Origin: Clostridia bacterium
Lineage (GTDB): Bacteria; Bacillota; Clostridia; Christensenellales; UBA1242
Length of the DNA stretch: 15,796 nucleotides
Assembly: GCA_028694075.1 (NCBI GenBank)
Contig: JAQUUD010000026.1
Span: 1 to 15,796 of the forward strand
Direction of reading: 5' to 3'
Each line of letters begins with the position of its first letter. Within the stretch, counting starts at the first letter, position 1. Shown piece by piece: positions 5,662-12,687 of the stretch. Under the pieces are notes generated by a model. The model was not told where the DNA came from. It saw only the letters and a list, made by a program, of their open reading frames with translations, and did no database searches. Made by a program: the position numbers and the translations under genes.

Positions 5662-6681
5662 TTAATAAAAATTTTGAAATTTTAGAGTTTTAAACTCGCC
5701 ATTTTGAATATAATCAATCTCAATTTCATCTGTCGGATTTAAGGCTAAAACTACCTTTTTCATATCAAGCATATACTTTATATTTGTATAATTAATCCTT
5801 GTAATTACATCTCCCGGCAATAAACCTGAATTAAATGCCGGCGAATTTTCAGCAATGTCCATTATATAAACTCCGCTTTTTTCACTTGTTTCGTCATTAT
5901 AATAAGCAATTTCAGCATCACAACCAAGTATGCCTAAATATGTTTGTTCAAAAGCATTATTTGGTATTACTTTTGCAACCACAGCAGTTGCTGTTTCAAT
6001 CGGAATTGCAAAGCCAATGCCCTCCGCGTCAGCGGCTTTTAAGGCATTTATCCCAATAACTTTTCCGCTAGAATTAATTAGCGGACCACCACTGTTTCCC
6101 GCATTAATGCTGGCATCGTGCTGAATTAAATCTTGCATATAACTGATTGTCCCGCTGTCGTTTTCAACTTCAAGCGTTCTGTTCAAGGCGCTTACAATGC
6201 CTTTTGTAACAGTGTGTTTAAATTGCAAAGAAAGCGGGGTCCCGATTGCAATAACATCATCGCCCACTTGCACTTCCGTTAATGGAGCAGTTTGCAAATA
6301 TGGCAAACTTATATCCGCTTTTAAAACGGCAATATCCAGCGATGGATTAGACCAAATTAATTCAGCAGTTCTAGAAGTTTTGTCAGCAAGATAAATTTTA
6401 ACTGACTTAATATTACCAATGACATGCTGATTTGTTATTATATAACCATCATTTGCAATTGCAACACCACTTCCAACGCTTACGCCATAATCCAGATTAG
6501 CAGAAATTCCAACAACTGCACTTTTAACAGCATCAACCACTTGAACCGTGTTCATATTTGAAGTAACTGAAATCAAACGAGGCGACATATCCACGGTATA
6601 ATCTCTTACTTCGGTATTATCTGTGCAACCTGACATTATAAGAATGACAAAAATTAATAAAAAAATCGCATACTTTTTCAT
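5662..6681 (-). CDS. HtrA/DegP-like serine protease, lipid-anchored (S1C)
   Basis: The 339-residue envelope protease is anchored as a lipoprotein: a hydrophobic segment (5-16) ends in the lipobox IMSGC with Cys19. The trypsin-like domain (about 50-240) carries His86 (TNQHV), Asp116 (SLDIAVL) and Ser197 (INAGNSGGPL). A single PDZ domain occupies about 245-339. Family members degrade or refold misfolded exported proteins outside the membrane. Most Bacillota homologues are anchored by an N-terminal transmembrane helix, so a lipid anchor is a mild variation. The start has a strong AGGAG five bases upstream. It lies 76 bp downstream of walJ on the same strand, the arrangement seen at the end of the Bacillus walRK operon. 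The two are probably cotranscribed. Confidence 0.93.
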   Translation of the reverse strand: MKKYAIFLLIFVILIMSGCTDNTEVRDYTVDMSPRLISVTSNMNTVQVVDAVKSAVVGISANLDYGVSVGSGVAIANDGYIITNQHVIGNIKSVKIYLADKTSRTAELIWSNPSLDIAVLKADISLPYLQTAPLTEVQVGDDVIAIGTPLSLQFKHTVTKGIVSALNRTLEVENDSGTISYMQDLIQHDASINAGNSGGPLINSSGKVIGINALKAADAEGIGFAIPIETATAVVAKVIPNNAFEQTYLGILGCDAEIAYYNDETSEKSGVYIMDIAENSPAFNSGLLPGDVITRINYTNIKYMLDMKKVVLALNPTDEIEIDYIQNGEFKTLKFQNFY

Positions 6682-6757
6682 AAATCTCCTGATTTACACT
6701 TCAAAATTTGCGACATTTTTTTTAAAAATTATTTAAATTTCCTAAGATATTAAATAT

Positions 6758-7540
6758 TTAATTCGTTTTATATATTGCTTTTGGAACAATGGATGCTATA
6801 TTGATTTTAACATCTTCATCAACTTTTATGCCGGCTTCGAAAAGCGACTGCTTAATTGAGTTATAAGCCAGTAACGGAGTGTTGTTTTTTCTGCTTAGAT
6901 GTGCAAGTACAATGTGTTTCGTTCCATATTTAACCAATTCCGCTATTGCACTAGCACACATTTTGTTTGATAAATGACCGTTATCGCTTAAAATCCGCCT
7001 TTTTAATATTTCAGGATATGACTTGTTTGCTTTCAGCATATCCACGTCGTGATTTGCTTCCAAAAAAACCAAATTACTGCCACTAAGATTTTGAAGTATA
7101 TCATTTGTAGTATGTCCTAAATCTGTAAATATACTTATCTTTTTTTGATTTTCCAAAAATGAATATCCGGTGCATCTTTTAACATCGTGCGGAAGCGCTA
7201 TTGTTTGTATTGTTAGACCTTTAAAATCAAAGAAATTATCTTTAAATGCAATTATATCTAATTGTTTTTTTAATTTTGATACAAGTGAATTATATCCATC
7301 TTCGTGAACAAACACTTTCGTTTTATATTTGCTTGCAAAAACATCAAGCCCTTTGATATGGTCTGTGTGTTCGTGTGAAATAAATATTGCATCAATTTGC
7401 TCTGGATTAACTTTTAAATATCTTAAACGCCGTTCAGTTTCAGCACAGCTTAGCCCAATATCCACAATAATTTTGCTTTGCTCTGATTCAATATATGTAA
7501 GGTTGCCGTCGCTACCTGATGATAAGTTGCATATTTTCAT
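6758..7540 (-). CDS. walJ: WalJ/YycJ metallo-beta-lactamase-fold hydrolase
   Basis: The 260-residue protein matches YycJ/WalJ over its whole length. Metal-binding motifs are HEHTDH (56-61), His118 (LPHDV), Asp140 (FTDLG), His164 (EANHD) and His214 (LAHLS). The segments ILKRRILSDNGHLSN and LAHLSRKNN are characteristic of this family. Bacterial YycJ proteins are cytoplasmic MBL-fold nucleases; in Bacillus the gene ends the walRK two-component operon, next to an htrA-type gene, as here. The walRK, yycH and yycI genes are absent. Instead the gene has its own promoter immediately upstream. No ribosome binding site precedes the ATG, and the -10 box is only nine bases away, so the mRNA is probably leaderless or nearly so. 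Confidence 0.93.
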   Translation of the reverse strand: MKICNLSSGSDGNLTYIESEQSKIIVDIGLSCAETERRLRYLKVNPEQIDAIFISHEHTDHIKGLDVFASKYKTKVFVHEDGYNSLVSKLKKQLDIIAFKDNFFDFKGLTIQTIALPHDVKRCTGYSFLENQKKISIFTDLGHTTNDILQNLSGSNLVFLEANHDVDMLKANKSYPEILKRRILSDNGHLSNKMCASAIAELVKYGTKHIVLAHLSRKNNTPLLAYNSIKQSLFEAGIKVDEDVKINIASIVPKAIYKTN

Positions 7541-7549
7541 AGTAAGTTG

Positions 7550-7578
7550 ATTATATCAACAAAATACTGTTTTTGCAA
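7550..7578 (-). promoter_or_regulatory. walJ promoter with overlapping palindrome
   Basis: On the minus strand, TTGCAA (7578-7573), a 17-bp spacer and a perfect TATAAT (7555-7550) preceded by TG form a strong extended -10 promoter. The -10 box sits inside a palindrome with 6-bp arms (GTTGAT at 7546-7551, ATCAAC at 7555-7560), a possible operator. The ATG follows nine bases after the -10, leaving essentially no leader. Confidence 0.75.
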
Positions 7579-7617
7579 TGTTTTTACAAAATCAGACATA
7601 AACAAAGGTTTATTCAC

Positions 7618-7656
7618 TTGACTGGGTATGATATATTGTGATAACATTTATTATCA
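7618..7656 (+). promoter_or_regulatory. Probable nfeD-slipin promoter
   Basis: TTGACT (7618-7623), a 16-bp spacer and GATAAC (7640-7645) preceded by TG at 7638-7639 read as a vegetative promoter with a leader of about 50 bases. A 6-bp inverted repeat (TGATAA at 7639-7644, TTATCA at 7651-7656) covers the -10 and start region and could be an operator. An isolated TATAAT at 7663-7668 has no -35 partner. Confidence 0.45.
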
Positions 7657-7700
7657 AACAAATATAATAAATCTAAAAGCATTTCATAAAGGAGAAATTA

Positions 7701-8132
7701 ATGGACTTAATAATCATATGGGCAGTTATAATTGCAATTTCTTTAATAATTGAATTTTTCACATTTGAACTCATCAGCGTTTGGATTGCAGTCGGCTCTC
7801 TTGTGGGCTTAATCCTTTGTGCAGTGGGCGGAGTGAGTTTGGAAGTTCAGATTATATCCGCTTTGGTTGTTGCTCTTGCGTGCATTTTAGGAATCCGAAA
7901 ATTTGCTTTAAAATGGTTAAATAAAAATAGCGAAGCGAAAAATGCCGAACCTTTAATCGGCAAAAAAGCCCGCATAATTGAAGTGTGTAATGATAAAAAA
8001 TTGGGTACGATAAAACTTAACGGTGTAATCTGGTCAATTTTCAGCGATACTGAAATGTCCGCAAACGAAGATGTCGAGGTTATCTCAATAAACGGAAATA
8101 AATTAAAAGTTAAGAAAATAAAAGGAGAATAA
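7701..8132 (+). CDS. NfeD-like membrane protein
   Basis: The 143-residue protein has two or three N-terminal transmembrane helices (about 2-20, 25-43 and 48-65). A cytoplasmic OB-fold domain (about 85-141) has the family pattern LIGKKARI, then GTIKLNGVIWSIF, then EDVEVISINGNKLKVKK. Short NfeD proteins of this kind pair with SPFH/slipin proteins in bacterial membranes and are thought to organise membrane microdomains; the exact activity is not settled. The ATG has a strong AAAGGAG seven bases upstream. The slipin gene begins three bases after its stop, its ribosome binding site lying within the nfeD end, so the two are translationally coupled. The protease domain found in long NfeD proteins is absent. 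Confidence 0.9.
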   Translation: MDLIIIWAVIIAISLIIEFFTFELISVWIAVGSLVGLILCAVGGVSLEVQIISALVVALACILGIRKFALKWLNKNSEAKNAEPLIGKKARIIEVCNDKKLGTIKLNGVIWSIFSDTEMSANEDVEVISINGNKLKVKKIKGE

Positions 8133-8135
8133 ATT

Positions 8136-9047
8136 ATGTGGTGGTTTATAATTATACTTGCGGTTGTGGTTCTGCTCTTCGTATTATCAGTGAGAATTGT
8201 CAGACAGTCAACTGCCGTGATTGTGGAAAGGCTGGGCAAATATCATAAAACACTGGAAACAGGTGTGCATTTTGTTTTGCCAATTTTTGATAAAACATTG
8301 CCTCCAATATCTTTAAAAGAAAAGGTTGCAGACTTTCCGCCTCAACCAATTATCACAAAAGATAATGTAACAATGCAAATTGATTTCGTTGTTTATTATC
8401 AAATAACTGATCCAAAATTATATTCTTATGGCGTTGAAATGCCGGTTTCTGCAATTGAAAACCTAACGGCGACAACACTTCGTAATATTGTAGGCGAACT
8501 GGAACTTGATGAAACATTAACGAGCCGTGATACAGTGAATGGAAAAATTCGAATTATATTAGATGAAGCGACTGATTCGTGGGGCATAAAAATCAACCGT
8601 GTTGAACTTAAAAACATTGACCCACCAAAAGTTATCCGAGAAGCAATGGAAAAGCAGATGCGAGCCGAAAGAGAAAGGCGTGAATCAATTTTGCTTGCAG
8701 AAGGCGATAAAAAAAGCCAGATTTTAAGAGCGGAAGGCGAAAAGCAATCAAAGATTTTAATTGCAGAAGCAAAAAGAGCAACTTATATTTCAGAAGCGGA
8801 GGGCGAAGCAGAAGCAATCAAAAAAATTGCTGAAGCAAACCCAAGTCAAGCATATTTGACTTTAAAGGCTTTCGAAGCCTTGCACCATTTGGCTGACGGG
8901 CAAAGCACAAAACTTATTGTGCCAAGCAACATAGCGGATTTATCTTCTCTTGTTGCAAGTGTAACTGAAACAATAAATGCCACAAAAGATAGCCCCGAAA
9001 GCAAAAAGCCTGATTCCAAAAAAGCAACAATTCAACGTAAGCCGTAA
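8136..9047 (+). CDS. SPFH-domain slipin/stomatin-like membrane protein
   Basis: The protein has 303 residues: an N-terminal membrane anchor (3-18); the SPFH/PHB domain (about 20-165), with the family segments STAVIVERLGKYHKTLETGVHF and TATTLRNIVGELELDETL; an AEG-rich coiled coil (about 168-233) with repeated AEGDKKSQILRAEGEKQSKI-type units; then a C-terminal segment (235-275) and a short Lys/Ser-rich tail. Slipins form large oligomeric rings on the cytoplasmic membrane and recruit NfeD partners. AAAGGAG eight bases before the ATG supports the start. It is the second and last gene of the operon, closed by a strong intrinsic terminator. It resembles the QmcA/YbbK-type group more than flotillin, judging by length. 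Confidence 0.93.
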   Translation: MWWFIIILAVVVLLFVLSVRIVRQSTAVIVERLGKYHKTLETGVHFVLPIFDKTLPPISLKEKVADFPPQPIITKDNVTMQIDFVVYYQITDPKLYSYGVEMPVSAIENLTATTLRNIVGELELDETLTSRDTVNGKIRIILDEATDSWGIKINRVELKNIDPPKVIREAMEKQMRAERERRESILLAEGDKKSQILRAEGEKQSKILIAEAKRATYISEAEGEAEAIKKIAEANPSQAYLTLKAFEALHHLADGQSTKLIVPSNIADLSSLVASVTETINATKDSPESKKPDSKKATIQRKP

Positions 9048-9068
9048 AAATTAAATTAAATGATTAGC

Positions 9069-9112
9069 CAAAAAGTCACAGTTAAACAAAATTGTGACTT
9101 TTTGCATTTTTT
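9069..9112 (+). terminator. Strong intrinsic terminator of the nfeD-slipin operon
   Basis: A perfect 12-bp stem (CAAAAAGTCACA at 9069-9080, TGTGACTTTTTG at 9093-9104) with a 12-base loop is followed by CATTTTTT. It starts 21 bases after the slipin stop. Confidence 0.9.
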
Positions 9113-9185
9113 AATTGATTTTTTAAAATAAATAATCTAAGTTTTTTTACTTAAACTTATTTCCTTTAATTGTATATTTCAATTT

Positions 9186-9214
9186 TTGACTTATGCGGGA
9201 GTTTTTGCTATAAT
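9186..9214 (+). promoter_or_regulatory. addB promoter, extended -10, leaderless
   Basis: TTGACT (9186-9191), a 17-bp spacer and TATAAT (9209-9214) with TG at 9206-9207 give a near-consensus promoter. The addB ATG lies seven bases after the -10 box, exactly where transcription should begin, so the transcript would start at or next to the A of the ATG. Confidence 0.8.
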
Positions 9215-9220
9215 TCAATT

Positions 9221-12200
9221 ATGAATGAAATTTGTGTGGTTCTTGGCAATAACTTCAATGATGTGAACAAAACTGCCATAAAATTAATTGATTATAAAAA
9301 CCTTGGGTGTCAAAACGTTATTATTATTCCTGACAGGTTTTCTCTTTTAATGGAAAAGCAAATTTTTAATGTGCTTAATATTTCGTCAACGATTAATATT
9401 TCTGTTATGGGAATTTCCCGTTTTGCAAATTCAGTTTTTAACAAACTTAATTTTGAGTATGAATATGTTTCAAAGCAGGAAAGTTTACTTCTTATTCGCA
9501 AAGCAATTATGAATAAGCAAGGCAAATTAACTTCTTTTAAAAATAAAATAAGTGCTGGACTTTGCGAAGAAATTTTTAATACAATAACGCAACTTAAAGC
9601 AAATGAAGTGAAATTTGGTGACATTGAAAAAATTAAAGATTTTTTAAATCCGTCTGAATTGAATAAACTTTCCGACATTGCATTGATTTTTGAAGAATAT
9701 GAAAGATTGCTTGGCGAAAAACTGGATAGCACCAAAATTTTAACTTATCTTGAAAATGCAATTTCAAAAATGGATTATGCTGACCATAATTTCTTTTTCT
9801 TAAATTTTGAAGCATTAACAAAGCAAGGTTATTCAGTGCTTAAAGCCTTGGCAAAAGCAGGAAAAAGTTTGATTGTTGGGGCATTACAGCCCGATTTTCA
9901 AAATAACGCATTTATTTTTGAAAATGACATATATGAAAAAATCAAACAATTATCAGTTGGCGAAAATATCGCCTTGAAAATCATTCAGGCATCTTGCACT
10001 TTGCAAAAGCCAAATATGCTTATACATAAAAATTTATATTCGCTTAAAGTTGATAAGAAAAATTTTTCAGATGATTTAGCGAAAGATTTTATCCGAATTT
10101 TTGAAGCGAATGATATAAATGAAGAAGTACTCGAACTTACAAGAAGAATTAATTTTTTAGTAAAGAATGAAAAAGTAGAGTATAAAAATATTGCTGTTGC
10201 GTGCGGGAATTTGGAGGTCTATGCCGATTATATTGAAAACGAATTTGAGAAGTTGGGTTTTTCATTTTACATCGACACAGGCAAAAAAATTGCCGAAACG
10301 CAAACTGTAAGATATTTAATCTTAATTTTAAATTTAATTAATAAAAATTTTCCACTTAATCTAATTGAAAATTTTATAAACAGTGAATTTACTGAAATAT
10401 CGCCGGAGCAAAAAAATTTGCTAATTGATTATATTTTAAAGTTTGATATTCATTCGGATAATTTATTTCAAAAATTTTCAGATATAAGCATTGAAAAACT
10501 GAAAAACGAAATATTTAATAATTTTATTATGTTAAATTCGCAAAAAAATAACTGCAAAACGGGACAAGATTTTGTTGAGTTGATAAATTTAATCATAAAA
10601 ACTTTTAGTATCTTTGAAAAAAATAATAAATTATTTGAAAAATTTAAACAAAATAATTTAATTAAAGAAGAAAAACTTTATATTCAGTTGCCGGAAAAAT
10701 CAACTCAGATTTTAGAGTCGCTTGAAAAAATTATGGGTTTTGAAAAACTGAACTTTGACGAATTTCTTGAACTTTTTGAAAGCGGATTAAAAGAAATTGA
10801 ACTGTCAACCGTTCCAGTGTCGGTTAACTCCATTTTTGTTGGAGATGCAACAACCAGTTTTTTTGAAGAAACCCTTTATTTATTTGTTTTGGGCGCTAAT
10901 GAAGGCGTGTTGCCAAGAAACTTAAATGATACAGGCATATTAAGTGATGAAATCATTTCTGATATTTCTCAAGTTGCTGATATTTCGCCGACCGTTAAAA
11001 TGATTAATCGTCGAAATAGATTTAAGGTGTTTAATTTATTATTACAACCCGTGAAAAAAATTTTTATTTCTTATTGTCTGACGGCAAAAAGCAGAGAAAA
11101 ACTTTTGCCGAGCGGTTTTGTTTTATCTTTGCAGAAAATTTTTTCTGAAAATAATGAGCCGTTGCCTGTCATAAGAAATTCAGATTATTTGAAATTTTTT
11201 GAAACGACCAGCGAAAACGAAAAGGATTTATGTGAACATTTCGCTTATTACTGTGTTAATGAACAAAATGCAATGCACGAAATTTTAAAGTTAAATTCTG
11301 ATTTAAATAAATTTAATAAAAACGTTTTGAGCAGTATGTATGAATGTTTAAAGAATAATATAAAGAATTATGATGATTTAACTTGTTTTAAAATTGAACA
11401 GGAAGAGGCGCTGAAATTAAATTTTAAAAATCGAACAACTTCGGTTTCTAAAATCGAAAAATATTATTCCTGCCCGTTTAAATATTTTTCAGCAGATGCT
11501 CTTAAACTAAGGGAGCGGGATAAGCCTGAGATTATGCCTGCTGACAGCGGAAAATTTTTGCACAAAGTTGCGGAAGAATTTTTAAAACCTGAAAACGATT
11601 TTGTGAATTTAATAAAAAATTTCAATGAAAAAGAAATCCAAAAAGAAAGTGAAGCATCACTTAAACAAAATATTGAAATTGACAGCAATAATCAAAGCGA
11701 GTTAAAGCAAGGAAATAAACTGAATTATATTAAAGAAAACTGCCGTGTGATTTTACTTGAAATTGTTAAAAAAATAATAAGAAATATTAAAAAAGATGAA
11801 AAGTTTTATAAATTTAATTTAAAATTAAATAAAAATGCAACATTAATACTGGGAAATGAAAGTTTGAGATTATGCGAATTTTTATATTATTCTCAAACTG
11901 TTTCAAAATTTAGACCTGCATTTTCGGAAATATATTTTGGTGGAAAAAGATTTCCGGCATATGAACTTAAAGCTGGCGAAGAAACCTTTTATCTAACCGG
12001 CATTGTTGACCGGGTTGATGTTTATGATGATATGTTTATTATAATTGACTATAAATCTGGAAGTGATAGTGCCGGCGGATATCCTGAAGTTTTTTATGGC
12101 GATAAAATTCAGATTTTTGCTTATCTTGAAATATTGGAAAAATTATTAAACAAGAAAGCGTGTGGTGCGTTTTATTTCCCAATTAAGAATGAATATAAAG

Positions 12201-12616
12201 AGGAAAAAGACAAAAATAAAGAATATATACTGAAAGGTAAAGCGGTTCACAACACAAAATTTTTATCTGCAATGGATACAAGTGTGAATTCTGAGAACCC
12301 CCTTAGCAAAATTTTTTCTTGCAAATTGAATGTTTCAAAAAAAATACTTGAAACTGGCGAAAAAGAATATAGCAAGGCTTACACCGTTCCTGAAAATGTG
12401 CTTGATAATATGAAAGAATATACGATTTGTATGATTGAAAAAGCATTGACTGAAATTTTAAGCGGAGATATCTCGCCTTCGCCAAAGCAAGGCGCTTGCC
12501 AGTTTTGTAAATTTGCTTCGCTTTGTCATTATGATAAAAAGCAAGGATTTAGAAGCAATATTTACGAAATAAATAAACAATTTTTTGAAAATTTGAAAAA
12601 TGATAATATAAATTGA
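9221..12616 (+). CDS. addB: AddB, ATP-dependent helicase/nuclease subunit B
   Basis: The 1131-residue AddB, with AddA, processes double-strand breaks for RecA-dependent repair. Visible hallmarks are an N-terminal IIIPDRFSLLMEKQIF block, FVLGANEGVLPRN (about 556-567), a RecB-type nuclease motif GIVDRVD (927-933) with IIDYKSG (Asp943, Lys945), and four cysteines for the iron-sulfur cluster: Cys751 (YYSCPFKYF), then Cys1093, Cys1096 and Cys1102 (CQFCKFASLC). The nucleotide-binding site that starts many AddB proteins is degenerate here: residues 9-18 read GNNFNDVNKT instead of GxxGxGKT. The ATG at 9221 is chosen because an upstream in-frame TTG (9170) would place codons over the promoter. No ribosome binding site precedes it, as expected for a leaderless mRNA. 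addA follows 71 bp downstream. Confidence 0.93.
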   Translation: MNEICVVLGNNFNDVNKTAIKLIDYKNLGCQNVIIIPDRFSLLMEKQIFNVLNISSTINISVMGISRFANSVFNKLNFEYEYVSKQESLLLIRKAIMNKQGKLTSFKNKISAGLCEEIFNTITQLKANEVKFGDIEKIKDFLNPSELNKLSDIALIFEEYERLLGEKLDSTKILTYLENAISKMDYADHNFFFLNFEALTKQGYSVLKALAKAGKSLIVGALQPDFQNNAFIFENDIYEKIKQLSVGENIALKIIQASCTLQKPNMLIHKNLYSLKVDKKNFSDDLAKDFIRIFEANDINEEVLELTRRINFLVKNEKVEYKNIAVACGNLEVYADYIENEFEKLGFSFYIDTGKKIAETQTVRYLILILNLINKNFPLNLIENFINSEFTEISPEQKNLLIDYILKFDIHSDNLFQKFSDISIEKLKNEIFNNFIMLNSQKNNCKTGQDFVELINLIIKTFSIFEKNNKLFEKFKQNNLIKEEKLYIQLPEKSTQILESLEKIMGFEKLNFDEFLELFESGLKEIELSTVPVSVNSIFVGDATTSFFEETLYLFVLGANEGVLPRNLNDTGILSDEIISDISQVADISPTVKMINRRNRFKVFNLLLQPVKKIFISYCLTAKSREKLLPSGFVLSLQKIFSENNEPLPVIRNSDYLKFFETTSENEKDLCEHFAYYCVNEQNAMHEILKLNSDLNKFNKNVLSSMYECLKNNIKNYDDLTCFKIEQEEALKLNFKNRTTSVSKIEKYYSCPFKYFSADALKLRERDKPEIMPADSGKFLHKVAEEFLKPENDFVNLIKNFNEKEIQKESEASLKQNIEIDSNNQSELKQGNKLNYIKENCRVILLEIVKKIIRNIKKDEKFYKFNLKLNKNATLILGNESLRLCEFLYYSQTVSKFRPAFSEIYFGGKRFPAYELKAGEETFYLTGIVDRVDVYDDMFIIIDYKSGSDSAGGYPEVFYGDKIQIFAYLEILEKLLNKKACGAFYFPIKNEYKEEKDKNKEYILKGKAVHNTKFLSAMDTSVNSENPLSKIFSCKLNVSKKILETGEKEYSKAYTVPENVLDNMKEYTICMIEKALTEILSGDISPSPKQGACQFCKFASLCHYDKKQGFRSNIYEINKQFFENLKNDNIN

Positions 12617-12687
12617 TTGTATTAATTTTAATTATCAAGTATTAAAAAAATAAAAATCTTAAAAAACAAACAAAAGGAGATAAGACA

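Noticed and set aside
5835..6059. Plus-strand open frames opposite the HtrA-like gene
   Set aside because: They lie fully within a well-supported protease gene, lack ribosome binding sites and show no recognisable motif.
7847..8239. Minus-strand frame opposite nfeD and the slipin start
   Set aside because: It spans the junction of two clear plus-strand genes in a coupled operon and has no supporting start signal.
9170..9220. An N-terminal extension of AddB from an in-frame TTG
   Set aside because: These 51 bases contain the -35 and -10 boxes, lack a ribosome binding site, and the added residues do not resemble AddB.
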